Positions 34,772-44,713 of a DNA stretch of 64,000 nt are shown one piece after another. This stretch comes from Shinella lacus. GTDB taxonomy: Bacteria > Pseudomonadota > Alphaproteobacteria > Rhizobiales > Rhizobiaceae. The stretch spans positions 1-64,000 of the forward strand of contig NZ_WHSB02000018.1 in assembly GCF_010994755.1 (NCBI RefSeq), in the 5' to 3' direction. Position 1 is the stretch's first letter; the number at the start of each line of letters is the position of its first letter. The notes below the pieces were generated by a model. The model worked only from the letters and a program-made list of their open reading frames with translations. It was not told the origin of the DNA and searched no databases. The position numbers and the translations under genes were made by a program.

Positions 34772-35092
34772 ATGGACCTGGCGCAGTACAAGGACATTCT
34801 TCTCACCCGCAAGCGCGAGCTCCAGGGCCGGCTCGACAGGATCGAGAAGGACCTCGACACGCTGAAGAGCGGCGACAGCGCCGACCGTGCCATCGAACGC
34901 GAGAACGACGAGGTGCTGGAGGAATTCGGCACGAACGGCCTCAGGGAAATCGGCGCGATCGATGCAGCGCTCGACCGCTTTGCCGCCGGCACGTTCGGCA
35001 CCTGCGCCAAATGCGGCGCGCCGATTTCGCCCGCGCGCTTGGCGGCGGTGCCGCATGCGGCGCTGTGCGAGGCCTGCATCGCCGAGCGGTGA
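34772..35092 (+). CDS. DksA/TraR-type C4 zinc finger protein
   Basis: 106 residues. A long N-terminal helical hairpin (LAQYKDILLTRKRELQGRLDRI to EVLEEFGTNGLREIGAIDAALD) is followed by a C-x2-C-x17-C-x2-C zinc finger (CAKCGAPISPARLAAVPHAA to CEAC). Proteins of this class insert into the RNA polymerase secondary channel or bind nucleic acids. At 106 residues it is intermediate between TraR (about 70) and DksA (150). The acidic tip of the hairpin that makes DksA active is partly kept (DSADRAIEREND). GGAG precedes GTG 34769 and ATG 34772; I chose the ATG, but GTG is possible. Confidence 0.88.
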   Translation: MDLAQYKDILLTRKRELQGRLDRIEKDLDTLKSGDSADRAIERENDEVLEEFGTNGLREIGAIDAALDRFAAGTFGTCAKCGAPISPARLAAVPHAALCEACIAER

Positions 35093-35209
35093 AAAGGGCC
35101 TCCCCGTCACGCGGCAAAGTCACGCGGCAAATTTTTGTGATCCGCAGGCGCTTGCCCGTCCGTGCCAAACCCGCCACCATGGCGGAGGATGAATGCAGGA
35201 CCAGCCGCA

Positions 35210-35866
35210 GTGGAAATCAAGGGCGTCAAGTGGAACTATGACCGGTACGAGGTGATCGCCGACGGCATCGTGCATGGTGTCGGCGTGGTCTTCGCGCTGA
35301 TCGGCGTGACAGCCCTGATCTTCTATGCGACGGTCTGGGCCTCCAGCGGGCAACTTGCGGCGGCCTGGGTCTACGGCGTCGGCCTCGTGCTCGCGCTCGC
35401 CACGTCCTTCGCCTACAATCTCTGGCCCGTCTCGAAGGTGAAGTGGCACCTGCGCCGCTTCGACCATTCGGCGATCTTCGTGCTGATCGCCGCCACCTAT
35501 ACGCCCTTCCTCCAGCGTGGCATCGACGAACCGTTTCTCGCCGGCATGCTCGTCTTCATGTGGGTCATGGCGGTGGCGGGCGTGGTGCTGAAATTCTTCT
35601 TTCCCGGCCGCTACGACCGGCTGGCGATCCTCATCTATCTCGGCATGGGCTGGAGCGGCGTCTTCGCCGCCGGTCCGCTCACGACGCACCTCTCGGCCGC
35701 CACGCTGATCCTGATCGTCGTCGGCGGCGTGCTCTATTCGGCCGGCGTCGTCTTCCACGTCTGGGAAAAGCTGCGCTTCCAGAACGCCATCTGGCACGGC
35801 TTCGTCGTGGCCGCCGCCGCCGTGCACTATTCGGCCGTCGTCACCAGCGTCGTCTCCGGCATCTGA
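35210..35866 (+). CDS. Hemolysin III family (TrhA/PAQR) membrane protein
   Basis: 218 residues with seven membrane helices. The conserved residues of the PAQR/CREST hydrolase-like family are visible: the first helix IADGIVHGVGVVFALIG with an invariant His, RRFDHSAIFVLIAATYTPF (Asp-His-x3-Phe), the central GMGWSGVF and the final IWHGFVVAAAAVHYSAV (His-x3-(A)-x3-H). The family name comes from a cytolysin, but most members are probably membrane-lipid homeostasis proteins. The GTG start at 35210 has AGGA nine bases upstream. Its TGA is directly adjacent to the stop of the convergent gene at 35867. Confidence 0.87.
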   Translation: MEIKGVKWNYDRYEVIADGIVHGVGVVFALIGVTALIFYATVWASSGQLAAAWVYGVGLVLALATSFAYNLWPVSKVKWHLRRFDHSAIFVLIAATYTPFLQRGIDEPFLAGMLVFMWVMAVAGVVLKFFFPGRYDRLAILIYLGMGWSGVFAAGPLTTHLSAATLILIVVGGVLYSAGVVFHVWEKLRFQNAIWHGFVVAAAAVHYSAVVTSVVSGI

Positions 35867-36367
35867 TCACTGCGCCGCAGGGGCCGTCCCTTGCGCATTC
35901 GTGCAGCCTTCCGCCGGATGCAGCGATTTCACCAGTCGCCCGACGAGCGGCGAAATCTCCGCCTTCATCGACTGCGGATAGTCCAGCACGAAGGTGGCGA
36001 CCGCGTCGTCGCAGAGCGCAATGACCCGGTGGTAAAGGATGGAATCGACGAGCGTGCCGGATAGGCTTGCCCAGCCCGCCGTCTGCCGGTCGTAGCTGAG
36101 ATCCCAGCCTTCCTGCTGGTAGGTGGTGCGCCGGTCGGCGACCTCCTCCTCGAACGGGCCGGCCGTCAGGTAATGCGCCCAGACGCGCAGCTCCGCATCG
36201 CCATTCTTGTAGGTCCGCCCATCGCCATTGTCGGCCTCCTGGACGAGCGTGAAGCCCGGCGGGATTTCGACCGCAAAGCCGTAGCGCGCATTGACATAGG
36301 GCTCCCATTCCGCGGCAAGGGCGGAGGCGGGCAGGAGCAGAAGGAAGAGAAAGAGGAAGCGTTGCAC
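35867..36367 (-). CDS. Secreted protein of unknown function
   Basis: 166 residues with a strong Sec signal peptide, MQRFLFLFLLLLPASALA, cut before AEWEPYVN. The mature part has WEPYVNARYGFAVEIPPGF, the start typical of small periplasmic proteins that resemble serine/threonine-kinase substrates and PsbP-like domains, and ends with two cysteines (IALCDDAV, AEGCTNAQ). No catalytic motif is seen. It is arranged tail to tail with the hemolysin-III gene without any gap. Confidence 0.82.
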   Translation of the reverse strand: MQRFLFLFLLLLPASALAAEWEPYVNARYGFAVEIPPGFTLVQEADNGDGRTYKNGDAELRVWAHYLTAGPFEEEVADRRTTYQQEGWDLSYDRQTAGWASLSGTLVDSILYHRVIALCDDAVATFVLDYPQSMKAEISPLVGRLVKSLHPAEGCTNAQGTAPAAQ

Positions 36368-36496
36368 GTTCGATTACTCGCTGTGGACGTGATAAGCATA
36401 ACGGACAAAGGCGGGCGTTTCATCGCCGAGCCGGCAATCAGGCTGGACAGGTTTCCCGCTCCTCCTGTAAGCCATGCAGGCAAAGCCGGGGGGACT

Positions 36497-37000
36497 ATGG
36501 ACATTACGATACGCGACGCCGCGGAGGCTGACCTCCCCGGCATTCTGGATATCTACAACGATGCCGTCGCCAACACCACGGCGATCTGGAACGAGGCCGA
36601 GGTCGACCTCGCCAATCGCAAGGCGTGGTTTGCCGCGCGGCGCGAGCAGGGCTTCCCGATCCTCGTCGCCGTGCGCGGCCGGCAGGTCGTCGGCTACGCC
36701 TCCTACGGCGACTGGCGTGCCTTCGACGGCTTCCGCCACACGGTCGAACATTCCGTCTATGTGCGCGGCGACGCACGCGGCACGGGCACCGGAAAACGCC
36801 TGATGAAGGCGCTGGTCGACCGGGCGAGCTTCAACGGCATCCATGTCATGGTGGGCTGTATCGAGGCGGAGAACGCCGCCTCGATCAAACTGCACGAAAA
36901 GCTCGGTTTCCGCACCGTCGGGCGCTTCAGCGAGGTCGGCATCAAGTTCGGCCGCTGGCTGGACCTGACCTGTATGGAACTGAAAGTCCCCAAGCGTTAA
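36497..37000 (+). CDS. Phosphinothricin/methionine sulfone N-acetyltransferase-like GNAT
   Basis: 167 residues. The start MDITIRDAAEADLPGILDIYNDAV with TTAIWNEAEVDLANRKAWFAAR, the acetyl-CoA site SVYVRGDARGTGTGKRLMKALV and the closing ENAASIKLHEKLGFRTVGRFSEVGIKFGRWLDLTCMEL are a full-length match to the Pat/Bar/MddA family. These enzymes acetylate L-phosphinothricin or methionine sulfone/sulfoximine. The ATG at 36497 follows GGGGGAC. The TAA stop directly abuts the stop of the convergent msrB gene; a methionine-derivative substrate and a methionine-sulfoxide reductase side by side may be coincidence. Confidence 0.9.
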   Translation: MDITIRDAAEADLPGILDIYNDAVANTTAIWNEAEVDLANRKAWFAARREQGFPILVAVRGRQVVGYASYGDWRAFDGFRHTVEHSVYVRGDARGTGTGKRLMKALVDRASFNGIHVMVGCIEAENAASIKLHEKLGFRTVGRFSEVGIKFGRWLDLTCMELKVPKR

Positions 37001-37408
37001 TTAATCGGGATCAAAGCTGAGCGCGACCCCGTTCATGCAATAGCGCAGGCCCGTCGGCGGCGGACCGTCCGGGAAGACGTGGCCGAGATGGGCGTCGCAA
37101 TCCGTGCAGCGGATTTCCGTGCGCGTCATGCCATAGGAATGGTCCGAATGGTCGGCGACCGCGCCGGGCTCGATCGGCTGGTAGAAACTCGGCCAGCCGG
37201 TGCCGGAGTTGTATTTCGTTTCCGACCGGTAGAGCGCCCTGTTGCAACAGATGCAGCGATAGGTGCCCTTCTTCGACAGATCGAAATCGGGGCTGGAAAA
37301 GGCCCGCTCCGTGCCGTGTTCGCGCGTGATGCGGAACTGTTCCGGCGTCAGGATCTGCCGCCACTCTTCCTTCGTCTTGTTGACCTTCAATGTCGTCGTG
37401 TCGCTCAT
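37001..37408 (-). CDS. msrB: Peptide-methionine (R)-S-oxide reductase
   Basis: 135 residues. Zinc-binding CxxC pairs are CICC and CTDC. The catalytic selenocysteine-type position is the Cys of [12 protein letters not shown], and [15 protein letters not shown] with [15 protein letters not shown] forms the core. It reduces methionine-R-sulfoxide in oxidised proteins using thioredoxin. AGGAGG lies six bases before the ATG at 37408; an ATG seven codons earlier is less likely. Arranged tail to tail with the Pat-like gene. Confidence 0.96.
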   Translation of the reverse strand: MSDTTTLKVNKTKEEWRQILTPEQFRITREHGTERAFSSPDFDLSKKGTYRCICCNRALYRSETKYNSGTGWPSFYQPIEPGAVADHSDHSYGMTRTEIRCTDCDAHLGHVFPDGPPPTGLRYCMNGVALSFDPD

Positions 37409-37525
37409 GGCGTCCTCCTGTTGCCCCATAGATAGGACGCGAATTGCGGCAAGACAATTGGGGACGCCACTTGAATCAGATCGACTTTCCTCCTATCCTC
37501 CTTCTCAAAAGGAATGGAGGAAAGT

Positions 37526-37777
37526 ATGCCTTTGAATATCAAGGACGAGGAGGCGCATGCACTCGCCCGCAAGCTCGCCGAAGCGACGGGTGAAAGCCTG
37601 ACGCAGGCGGTCAAGACCTCCCTTGAGGAACGGTTGGCGCGTGTGCGCCATCTCAACGTGCCGCGGCTCGCCGACCAGCTCGACCGCATCGCGCTCGACT
37701 GCGCAAGCCTGCCGTTGCTCGACCCGCGCACGCCGGACGAAATCCTAGGCTACGATGAAAGCGGCCTGCCGCGATGA
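37526..37777 (+). CDS. VapB-family antitoxin
   Basis: 83 residues. MPLNIKDEEAHALARKLAEATGESLTQAVKTSLEERLARVRH is the ribbon-helix-helix domain of the VapB (Rv0623-like, PSK) family, and the second half (DRIALDCASLPLLDPRTPDEILGYDESGLPR) has the conserved DPRTPDEILGYDE toxin-binding tail. GGAGGA lies before the ATG at 37526. The stop codon overlaps the toxin start (ATGA). Confidence 0.92.
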   Translation: MPLNIKDEEAHALARKLAEATGESLTQAVKTSLEERLARVRHLNVPRLADQLDRIALDCASLPLLDPRTPDEILGYDESGLPR

Positions 37778-38169
37778 TCGTTCTGGATACCTCGGCGCTG
37801 GTCGCCATCCTGAACGACGAACCGGAGCGGCGGGCCTTCAACGAGGCGATCGAGCGCGCATCCGCCCGCATCATGAGCGCCGCAACGCTGCTCGAAGCCA
37901 AAATGGTGCTGTTCGCCCGCTATGGCGCCAGCGGTGCCAATGCACTCGACGCCTTCCTGCTGCGCGCCGGCGTGCGCATCGAGCCGGTCACGGCGCAACA
38001 GGCTGAGCTTGCCTTCGATGCGTTTCGGCGCTTCGGTCGCGGCACCGGCCATGCCGCGCACCTGAACTATGGTGATTGCTTTTCCTATGCGTTGGCGCGT
38101 GAAAACGCCGCGCCCTTGCTGTTCAAGGGTGGTGATTTCGCCCATACCGACGTAGAAACGGCGCTGTGA
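37774..38169 (+). CDS. vapC: VapC-family PIN-domain ribonuclease toxin
   Basis: 131 residues. Acidic PIN-domain residues are in place: Asp in MIVLDTSALVAIL, Glu in SAATLLEAKMVLF, Asp in LNYGDCFSYALA and Asp in LLFKGGDFAHTDV. The toxin cleaves RNA and is held in check by the overlapping VapB upstream. Overlap of four bases (ATGA) with the antitoxin gene. It ends 46 bases before mrpA. Confidence 0.93.
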   Translation: MIVLDTSALVAILNDEPERRAFNEAIERASARIMSAATLLEAKMVLFARYGASGANALDAFLLRAGVRIEPVTAQQAELAFDAFRRFGRGTGHAAHLNYGDCFSYALARENAAPLLFKGGDFAHTDVETAL

Positions 38170-38215
38170 CATATTTTGACAACGACGGGCGAAGCCCGCG
38201 CAGGAAGGACGGGGG

Positions 38216-40540
38216 ATGACACCAGACACGATGGGCCTGACCTTCCTTGCCTTCTGTCTGCCGTTTCTCGGCGCGCTCGTCGCGCCGGCCCTGACAAGGG
38301 TGCTCGGCCACAATGCCGCCTGGCCGCTGGCGCTCATCCCGCTCGCCATATTCTTCCATTTCCTAGGCTTCAATGTGGAGGTCGCGCGCGGAGAGGTGGT
38401 GACCGGCGGTTATGCCTGGGTGCCGGCCTACAATGTCAGCTTCTCCTGGCTGATCGACGGCCTGTCGCTCGCCTTCCTGCTGTTGATCTCCGGCATCGGC
38501 ACGCTGATCGTGCTCTATTCCGGCGGTTATCTGAAGGGCCATAGACACCAGGGCCGGTTCTTCTCCTTCATCTTGATGTTCATGGGCTCGATGCTCGGCC
38601 TCGTCGCCTCCGACAGCTTTCTGATGCTCTTCATCTTCTGGGAGCTGACCTCGATCACCTCCTTCCTGCTGATCGGCTTCGATCATGCGCGCGAGGCCTC
38701 GCGCCGTGCCGCCTTGCAGGCGCTGATCGTGACGGGCGGCGGCGGGCTGTTCTTGCTGGCGGGGCTGCTGCTCATCTGGAACGTCACGGATGTGACGCAG
38801 CTCTCGCTGCTGATGTCCTTCGGCGCGGAGGTGCGGGCGAGCCCGTTCTACCTGTCGATCCTGTTCCTCATTCTCGGCGGCGCCTTCACCAAGTCGGCGC
38901 AGTTCCCGTTCCATTTCTGGCTGCCGAACGCCATGGAGGCGCCGACCCCGGTCTCCGCCTACCTGCATTCCGCCACCATGGTGAAGGCCGGCGTCTATCT
39001 CCTGATGCGGCTCAATCCCGTCATGGGCGATACCGCCGCCTGGGAGACGATCCTGCCGGCTTTCGGCGGGCTCACCCTGCTGGTCGGCGCCGTGCTCGCC
39101 ATCCGCCAGACAGACCTCAAGCTGATGCTCGCCTATACGACGGTCGCCTCGCTCGGCCTGCTGGTCATGCTGACGGGTTTCGGCTCTGAGCATGCGGTGG
39201 CCGCTGCCGCGCTCTATCTGGTGGCGCATTCGCTGTTCAAGGGCGCTCTCTTCATGGTCGCCGGCCTGGTCGACCACGAGACCGGCACGCGCGACATCAC
39301 CAAGCTCGGCGGTCTGCGGCGCGCCATGCCCGTCACCTTCCTTGCGGCCGTGCTGGCAGCGCTCTCGATGGGCGGCCTGCCGCCGTTCTTCGGCTTCCTC
39401 GCCAAGGAAGAAGTCTATGCCGCGCTCGCCGGCGGTAATATCCGGGCGATCGCCTACACGGCCGCCGCCATCATCGGCAACGGCCTGATGTTCGCCATTG
39501 CCTTCGCGGTGGCGCTGAAACCCTTCCTCGGGCCGCCCGTCGAGACGCCGAAACATGCCCATGAGGGACCGGTGCTGCTATGGATCGGCCCGATGCTGCT
39601 GGCGGTCAAAGGGCTGGTCATCGGCCTCTTCTCGGCCACCGCCCATGTGTTGCTGACCTCGCCGCTTGCCTCCGCCATTGCCGGCAAGCCGGAGACGATC
39701 ACCATTTCCGCCATGCCGCATTTCGGCGTGGCCTTCGTGCTGTCGCTCGTCACTATCGCGGTCGGTACTCTGGTCTTCCTCTCGTTGGACAAGGTGCGAA
39801 CGGCGGTGGACGGCCTCATCGAGGATATCGGCTGGGGGCCGGACAAAGGCTTCGACCAGGCGATGCGCGGCCTCGTGCGCCTGTCGTCCGCCGTCAGCCG
39901 CCTGACCCAGCCGGGGCTCATGGAAATCTACATGACGGCGACCTTTGTCGTCATTGCGCTGGCGCTGCTGGTGCCGCCATTCGTCTATGGCGAATGGCCG
40001 CGCCTGCCGGTCTGGCCGGCCAATTTGCCCTTCCATGAACTGGCCGTCATGGTGCTCGCGGTCGTCGGCATCGGCGCGGTGCTGGCGGCGGAAAACCGCC
40101 TGACGGCCATCGTCGCGCTCGGCATCCAGGGCTTTTGCGTCGCCGTGCTCTTCCTGCTCTTCGGCGCGCCGGACCTCGCCTTCACCCAGTTCATGATCGA
40201 GACTCTGTCGGTCGTCATCCTCGCGCTGGTCATGACCCGGTTGAAGCTGACGCCGCGCGACCACCGGCCGCTGCGCGAAAAAATCCCGGATGCCGTGATC
40301 GCCATCGCCTGCGGCCTCGGCTTCTCGCTCTATCTTTTGAAGGTCACGCAGGGTCGTTTCGACACCGCGCTCACCGATTTCTTCAACCTCTATTCCAAGA
40401 CGATTGCGCACGGTGCCAATGTGGTGAACGTCATCATCGTCGATTTCCGCGGCACGGATACGCTGGGCGAGATTGCGGTTGTGATGGTGACGGGGCTGGC
40501 GATCCTTTCGATCGTGCGCATTCGCAAAGGGAGGGCATGA
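38216..40540 (+). CDS. mrpA: Mrp/Pha cation-proton antiporter subunit A
   Basis: 774 residues and about 20 membrane helices. The N-terminal two thirds are NuoL-like, with the conserved glutamate and lysine helices ([53 protein letters not shown]). The C-terminal part carries the MbhD/DUF4040-type segment ([39 protein letters not shown]) and further helices related to subunit B. Together with B-G it forms an inner-membrane complex that exports Na+ or K+ in exchange for protons and gives salt and alkali tolerance; in Sinorhizobium the related pha genes affect K+ adaptation and nodulation. AAGGA lies upstream. It is a separate gene, not the fused PhaAB found in some rhizobia. Confidence 0.95.
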   Translation: MTPDTMGLTFLAFCLPFLGALVAPALTRVLGHNAAWPLALIPLAIFFHFLGFNVEVARGEVVTGGYAWVPAYNVSFSWLIDGLSLAFLLLISGIGTLIVLYSGGYLKGHRHQGRFFSFILMFMGSMLGLVASDSFLMLFIFWELTSITSFLLIGFDHAREASRRAALQALIVTGGGGLFLLAGLLLIWNVTDVTQLSLLMSFGAEVRASPFYLSILFLILGGAFTKSAQFPFHFWLPNAMEAPTPVSAYLHSATMVKAGVYLLMRLNPVMGDTAAWETILPAFGGLTLLVGAVLAIRQTDLKLMLAYTTVASLGLLVMLTGFGSEHAVAAAALYLVAHSLFKGALFMVAGLVDHETGTRDITKLGGLRRAMPVTFLAAVLAALSMGGLPPFFGFLAKEEVYAALAGGNIRAIAYTAAAIIGNGLMFAIAFAVALKPFLGPPVETPKHAHEGPVLLWIGPMLLAVKGLVIGLFSATAHVLLTSPLASAIAGKPETITISAMPHFGVAFVLSLVTIAVGTLVFLSLDKVRTAVDGLIEDIGWGPDKGFDQAMRGLVRLSSAVSRLTQPGLMEIYMTATFVVIALALLVPPFVYGEWPRLPVWPANLPFHELAVMVLAVVGIGAVLAAENRLTAIVALGIQGFCVAVLFLLFGAPDLAFTQFMIETLSVVILALVMTRLKLTPRDHRPLREKIPDAVIAIACGLGFSLYLLKVTQGRFDTALTDFFNLYSKTIAHGANVVNVIIVDFRGTDTLGEIAVVMVTGLAILSIVRIRKGRA

Positions 40541-40557
40541 TGTTGGGAGAGTGTGGC

Positions 40558-40712
40558 CACCCCCCTCTGGCCTGCTGGCCATCTCCCCCTCAGGGGGGGA
40601 GATCGGCAAGCGGAACGGACATTGCTCCTATCCAAACGCTTGTGCTTGGCGGGACGGCGCTCCATCGATCTCCCCCCTTGAGGGGGAGATGGCCGGCAGG
40701 CCAGAGGGGGGT
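40558..40712. repeat. RIME-like palindromic repeat inside the mrp operon
   Basis: The left arm CACCCCCCTCTGGCCTGCTG, with an inner CCCCCTCAGGGGGG hairpin, and the right arm GGGGGAGATGGCCGGCAGGC to GAGGGGGGT flank a core of about 70 bases. The outer arms read TGGCC/GGCCA instead of TGCCC/GGGCA, so this is a variant subfamily of the copies at 122 and 7803. It fills nearly the whole gap between mrpA and mrpB, where the other mrp genes overlap or touch. Confidence 0.9.
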
Positions 40713-40748
40713 ATACAGCCCTTCGGCGCCCACTGCGGAGCGATGCCC

Positions 40749-41168
40749 ATGAACACCCTCATCTTCCGCACCGTCGCCCCCTTCCTCACCGCTCTCATGG
40801 TGCTCTTCTCGCTCTTCGTGCTGCTGCGCGGTCATAACGAGCCGGGCGGCGGCTTCATCGGCGGGCTGATCGCGGTGTCGGCCTTCGCGATCTACGGCAT
40901 CGCCAACGGTGTCGCGGCGGTGCGCCAGGCGCTGTGGTTCCACCCGATGGCGATTGCGGCCTTCGGGCTGTTCATTGCCTGTATCGCCGGCCTGCTGTCC
41001 TTCGTCTTCGCCGTGCCCTTCATGACCGGGCTGTGGGTCTATCCGACGATCCTCGGCGTCGAGATCCCGTTGTCCAGCGTCATGCTGTTCGATGCCGGTG
41101 TTTACCTCGTCGTGGTCGGCTCAATCACCTCGATCGCACTGGCGCTTGAAGCGGAGGATGATGTCTGA
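40749..41168 (+). CDS. mrpB: Mrp antiporter subunit B
   Basis: 139 residues with four membrane helices, including the signature [19 protein letters not shown] (here [20 protein letters not shown]), the MnhB motif. The ATG at 40749 is eight bases after GGAG, better than the ATG two codons earlier. The gap of 208 bases from mrpA is filled by a palindromic repeat. It overlaps mrpC by one base (TGATG). Confidence 0.94.
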   Translation: MNTLIFRTVAPFLTALMVLFSLFVLLRGHNEPGGGFIGGLIAVSAFAIYGIANGVAAVRQALWFHPMAIAAFGLFIACIAGLLSFVFAVPFMTGLWVYPTILGVEIPLSSVMLFDAGVYLVVVGSITSIALALEAEDDV

Positions 41169-41545
41169 TGGAGCTCCTGTTCGTCATCCTGATCGGCCTG
41201 TTCTTCGCCGCCGCCGTTTACCTGATGCTGTCGAAATTCCTGGTGCGCGTGCTGCTCGGCGTCGTGCTGCTCGGCAATGCCGTCAACCTCTCGCTCTTCA
41301 CCAATGGCCGTATCCTGCGCGACGTGCCGCCGATCATTCCGGCTGGCCACGACGTGCCGGCGACGCTCACCGCCAATCCGCTGCCGCAGGCGCTCATCCT
41401 GACGGCGATCGTCATTTCCTTCTCCTTCTTCGCCTTCCTGCTGGTGCTCGTCTACCGCGCCTATCAGGATCTCGGCACGGACAACGCCAACGAGATGCGT
41501 GTCGCCGAGCCGGAAAATGATCCCCTCCCGCCTGCCGGCTACTGA
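41168..41545 (+). CDS. mrpC: Mrp antiporter subunit C (NuoK-like)
   Basis: 125 residues, three membrane helices. [19 protein letters not shown] matches the NuoK-like helix with the conserved glutamate region modified as usual for MrpC, and [29 protein letters not shown] contains the typical DPLPQALVLTAIVI-like signature. Its start overlaps the mrpB stop and it ends 17 bases before mrpD. Confidence 0.94.
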   Translation: MELLFVILIGLFFAAAVYLMLSKFLVRVLLGVVLLGNAVNLSLFTNGRILRDVPPIIPAGHDVPATLTANPLPQALILTAIVISFSFFAFLLVLVYRAYQDLGTDNANEMRVAEPENDPLPPAGY

Positions 41546-41562
41546 CAGGAACCGCCCCGCCA

Positions 41563-43104
41563 ATGGCCGTAAGCCCCGCCGATCTCTCCGCAGCCTTCGT
41601 CATGACCCCGGTCGCGCCCGCCGACTGGCTGGTCGTGCTGCCGCCCGCCTGGTGCATCCTGGCCGGCGCCGTGCTCCTGATGCTGCGCAAATCCGTCCGC
41701 CTGCAGGCGATGATCGCCATTCCGGCACTCGCCATTCTGGTCCTTGTCGATGCGCTGCTGCTGGTGCATGTCTCGCAGAACGGTCCCGTCACCATGGTGA
41801 TGGGCCGCTGGCTGCCGCCCTTCGGCATCGCGTTCACCGCAGATCTGACGGGCGTGCTCTTCGCGTTGGCTGGTGCCGTCGTGGCGCTGGCCGGCAGCGT
41901 GCACGCGCTCTCCGATATCGACGGCACGGGCCGGCGCTATGGCTTCTACCCGTTCCTGCTCCTGCTGATGGCGGGCGTCTCCGGCGCGTTCCTGACGGGC
42001 GACATCTTCAATCTCTATGTCTGGTTCGAGGTGCTGCTGATCTCGTCCTTCGGCCTCATCGTGCTCGGCTCGGAAGCCCGCCAGATCGACGGCGCGATCA
42101 AATACGCCTTCCTCAATCTCGTCGCGACGACGCTCTTCCTCATCGCCACCGGCTATCTCTACGGCATCTTCGGCACGCTCAACATGGCGGATATCGCCGT
42201 GAAAGCCGCCGCCGGCCGCGCCGACCTGCCGCTGATGACGCTTGCCACCCTTTATCTCGTCGCCTTCGGCATGAAAGCCGCCGCCTTCCCGGTGAATTTC
42301 TGGCTGCCGGCCTCCTACCACACGCCGCGCGTCGTGGTGTCGGCGCTGTTTGCCGGCCTTTTGACCAAGGTCGGCATTTATGCGCTGCTGCGCACGCTGA
42401 TCATGCTGTTTCCGATCGAGCGCGAGGAGCTGAGCGTTGTCATCGCGCTTGCCGGTGTCGCGACCATGCTTGTCGGCGCGCTCGGCGCCCTCGGCCAGAG
42501 CGATATCCGCCGGCTGCTCGGTTATGTCGTCATTTCCGGCATCGGCGTCATGCTGGTGGGGCTTTCGCTCGGCAGCCCCGGCGGCGTCGGCGGCGCGATC
42601 TTCTATGCGCTGCATTCCATGGTGGTGATGACGGCGCTCTACATGGTGGCGGGCCTTGCCGGGCGCCTTGCCGGCACGTTCGATCTCAACCGGCTCGGCG
42701 GGCTGCACACCCGCTCTGCGCTGTTTTCCACGCTGTCGCTGGTACTGTTCTTCGCCGTCTCCGGCCTGCCGCCGTTTTCAGGGTTCTGGCCGAAGGTCAT
42801 GGTGGCGAAGGCGGCCATGGATATTGGTGCCTGGTGGCTGGTGGCCGCGGTCTTCCTCACCGGCTTCCTCACCACCATCGCGCTCGGCCGCGTCTTCGCG
42901 CTCGCCTATTGGCGCCCGGCGGGCGAGGCGCTGCCGGACGCGGCCATCCCGGCCAGCGCGCTGCTGCCGCTCGTGGCGCTCACGGCGCTGACGGTCGGAT
43001 TCGGCCTGTTCCCGAACGCGCTGCTCGCGACCATCCAGCACGCCGCGCAGGGCCTTGCCGATCCGCGCGCCTATATCGGTTCCGTCTTTCCGGGGGTGAA
43101 CTAG
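41563..43104 (+). CDS. mrpD: Mrp antiporter subunit D (NuoN-like)
   Basis: 513 residues, about 14 membrane helices. Proton-channel signatures are present: [28 protein letters not shown] (with the conserved Glu), [40 protein letters not shown] (Lys/His cluster) and LRQ-type [21 protein letters not shown]. The following gene starts directly after its TAG. Same transcript as the other mrp genes. Confidence 0.95.
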   Translation: MAVSPADLSAAFVMTPVAPADWLVVLPPAWCILAGAVLLMLRKSVRLQAMIAIPALAILVLVDALLLVHVSQNGPVTMVMGRWLPPFGIAFTADLTGVLFALAGAVVALAGSVHALSDIDGTGRRYGFYPFLLLLMAGVSGAFLTGDIFNLYVWFEVLLISSFGLIVLGSEARQIDGAIKYAFLNLVATTLFLIATGYLYGIFGTLNMADIAVKAAAGRADLPLMTLATLYLVAFGMKAAAFPVNFWLPASYHTPRVVVSALFAGLLTKVGIYALLRTLIMLFPIEREELSVVIALAGVATMLVGALGALGQSDIRRLLGYVVISGIGVMLVGLSLGSPGGVGGAIFYALHSMVVMTALYMVAGLAGRLAGTFDLNRLGGLHTRSALFSTLSLVLFFAVSGLPPFSGFWPKVMVAKAAMDIGAWWLVAAVFLTGFLTTIALGRVFALAYWRPAGEALPDAAIPASALLPLVALTALTVGFGLFPNALLATIQHAAQGLADPRAYIGSVFPGVN

Positions 43105-43578
43105 ATGCGGCCCGCTGTCATTATTGCCGTGTTCACCGCCTTCTGGCTCGCCGTTTCCGGCAGTTTCACGATCCCGAACCTGTTGCTCGGCATCGCCGCC
43201 AGCGCGCTCTCGCTGGTGCTCATACGCGGCCGCGCCCGCTCCGAAGGCCGGCGTCTCCGGCCCTTGAAAGTCCTGTCGCTGCTGGTGCTGTTCATCAAGG
43301 AACTGGCGTTGTCCGCCTGGAAGGTCGCCATCTTGGTGGCCAGCCCGAAGATGGCGCTGAAGCCCGGCATCTTCGCCTTTCCGCTGACGGTGGACCGGGA
43401 TTTCGAGATCACGCTGCTCGCCAACCTCATCACGCTGACGCCGGGCACGCTGTCCGTCGATGTTTCAGAGGACCGGCGCGTGCTCTATGTACATGCGCTC
43501 GACTGCTCCGATCCGGTCGGCACGCGGCGCGATATTGCCAACGGCTTCGAGAAGAAGATCATGGAGGCCTTCCGCTGA
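43105..43578 (+). CDS. mrpE: Mrp antiporter subunit E
   Basis: 157 residues. Two N-terminal membrane segments are followed by a cytoplasmic part with [44 protein letters not shown], the MnhE signature. Its ATG directly follows the mrpD stop, and its TGA overlaps the mrpF ATG. Confidence 0.94.
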   Translation: MRPAVIIAVFTAFWLAVSGSFTIPNLLLGIAASALSLVLIRGRARSEGRRLRPLKVLSLLVLFIKELALSAWKVAILVASPKMALKPGIFAFPLTVDRDFEITLLANLITLTPGTLSVDVSEDRRVLYVHALDCSDPVGTRRDIANGFEKKIMEAFR

Positions 43579-43943
43579 TGGGCACCGAGACCGTCATCTC
43601 CATCGCATCCACTATCGCGCTGTTTCTGATGTGCGCCGCCTTCTTCCTGACCGCCTGGCGCATCATCAAGGGGCCGACGCTGCCGGACCGGATCATCGCG
43701 CTCGACATGCTGGTGGCGATCGCCATCGGCTTCATCGCCGTCATCGCCATCCGTACCGGCTTCAACCTTTATATCGACATCGCCATCGCGCTAGGCCTCG
43801 TCGGTTTTCTCGCCACCGTCGCCTTCGCGCGCTTCATCCTGAGTCAGGGCATGCAGCCGGGCGAGGCGGGCTCACCGGATGGCGAGGTTTCGCGCAAGGG
43901 CTTGCGGCACGCCAAGCCCGGCAAGGCGAGGAGGGCGCGCTGA
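43578..43943 (+). CDS. mrpF: Mrp antiporter subunit F
   Basis: 121 residues, three membrane helices: [31 protein letters not shown] is the conserved MrpF segment with the GPT-PDR and ALD motifs. The C-terminal 30 residues ([29 protein letters not shown]) are a basic hydrophilic tail. Start overlaps mrpE stop, stop overlaps mrpG start. Confidence 0.94.
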   Translation: MGTETVISIASTIALFLMCAAFFLTAWRIIKGPTLPDRIIALDMLVAIAIGFIAVIAIRTGFNLYIDIAIALGLVGFLATVAFARFILSQGMQPGEAGSPDGEVSRKGLRHAKPGKARRAR

Positions 43944-44299
43944 TGCTGGATCTCGTTCTCGCCCTCATCGTCGCCGTCATGCTGGTCGCCGGCGGTATCT
44001 TCACCTTCCTGGCGGCCCTCGGCCTCGTGCGCCTGCCGGATGTCTACACGCGCATGCACGCCGCCTCGAAGGCGGGCACCGTCGGCTCGGGGCTCATGCT
44101 GCTCGCGGCCGGCATGCATTCGCTCGATGTGGCGATCTTCACGCGGGCGCTGGCGGGCTTCGTGTTCTTCGTGCTGACGGCGCCGGTCGCCGCCCATCTC
44201 GTCGCCAAGGCAGCGCATGGCGCAGGCTATCGCCTGACGCGCCACACGGTGATCGATGAAATGCGCGACGCACGCGAGCGGGCGGGAAAGAAGCGTTGA
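43943..44299 (+). CDS. mrpG: Mrp antiporter subunit G
   Basis: 118 residues, three membrane helices. [32 protein letters not shown] is the MnhG signature ([14 protein letters not shown]). It is the last gene of the operon; no clear hairpin terminator follows, and the next 400 bases are AT-richer non-coding sequence before mucR. Confidence 0.94.
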   Translation: MLDLVLALIVAVMLVAGGIFTFLAALGLVRLPDVYTRMHAASKAGTVGSGLMLLAAGMHSLDVAIFTRALAGFVFFVLTAPVAAHLVAKAAHGAGYRLTRHTVIDEMRDARERAGKKR

Positions 44300-44713
44300 C
44301 AAACGGTTGAAAGGACGACCCTTAAAATTTGTAGTATCTGCTAATTTTCTTGGGGATGATTTCTATATTAAAAGCTCTCGTTTTATTTCTGCAAAATAAT
44401 ACTGGACATTGAATTGAAGAATGATATCTCAGACCAAGTAAAGTATTCGGGTTGATTTAGCTTGCGCATGGTTTTCCTGTCTAGGTTGAGTTCGTGCGGT
44501 ATTCATGCCGATTCGGTATATGCGCCGGCAAGAGCTTCTGCGTGATGGATGGCCGCCGTAGTAGAAAGTTATATTGACGGAAATGTCCCGTTTTCGGCGG
44601 GGTGAGCATTATTCTGCCATATGATCGCCCGACAAGCACGCTTTGCCGCAAATTTGATGTCCAGGCCGATGGATAGGGCCATCGACCTTCGTTTTGTCCG
44701 ACAGGAGAAAGAA
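44300..44713 (+). promoter_or_regulatory. Long AT-richer intergenic region upstream of mucR
   Basis: 414 bases without a supported gene. It is visibly richer in A and T than the surroundings (for example TTAAAATTTGTAGTATCTGC and TTCTATATTAAAAGC) and contains several T-N-A steps. MucR/Ros proteins bind AT-rich DNA and repress their own genes, so this is the likely mucR promoter and autoregulatory region. One short dyad, TCCCGTTTTCGGCGGGGTG, lies near 44588. I see no tRNA or sRNA signature. Confidence 0.5.

Noticed and set aside
36497-37408. Functional pair of Pat-like acetyltransferase and MsrB acting on methionine derivatives
   Set aside because: The genes are convergent and not cotranscribed; both families are common alone, so adjacency is not evidence.
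41499-43943. 814-codon open frame running through mrpC, mrpD, mrpE and mrpF
   Set aside because: Same-strand alternative frame. Most of its length is an arginine/alanine/proline-rich shadow of mrpD; only its last part coincides with the true mrpF.
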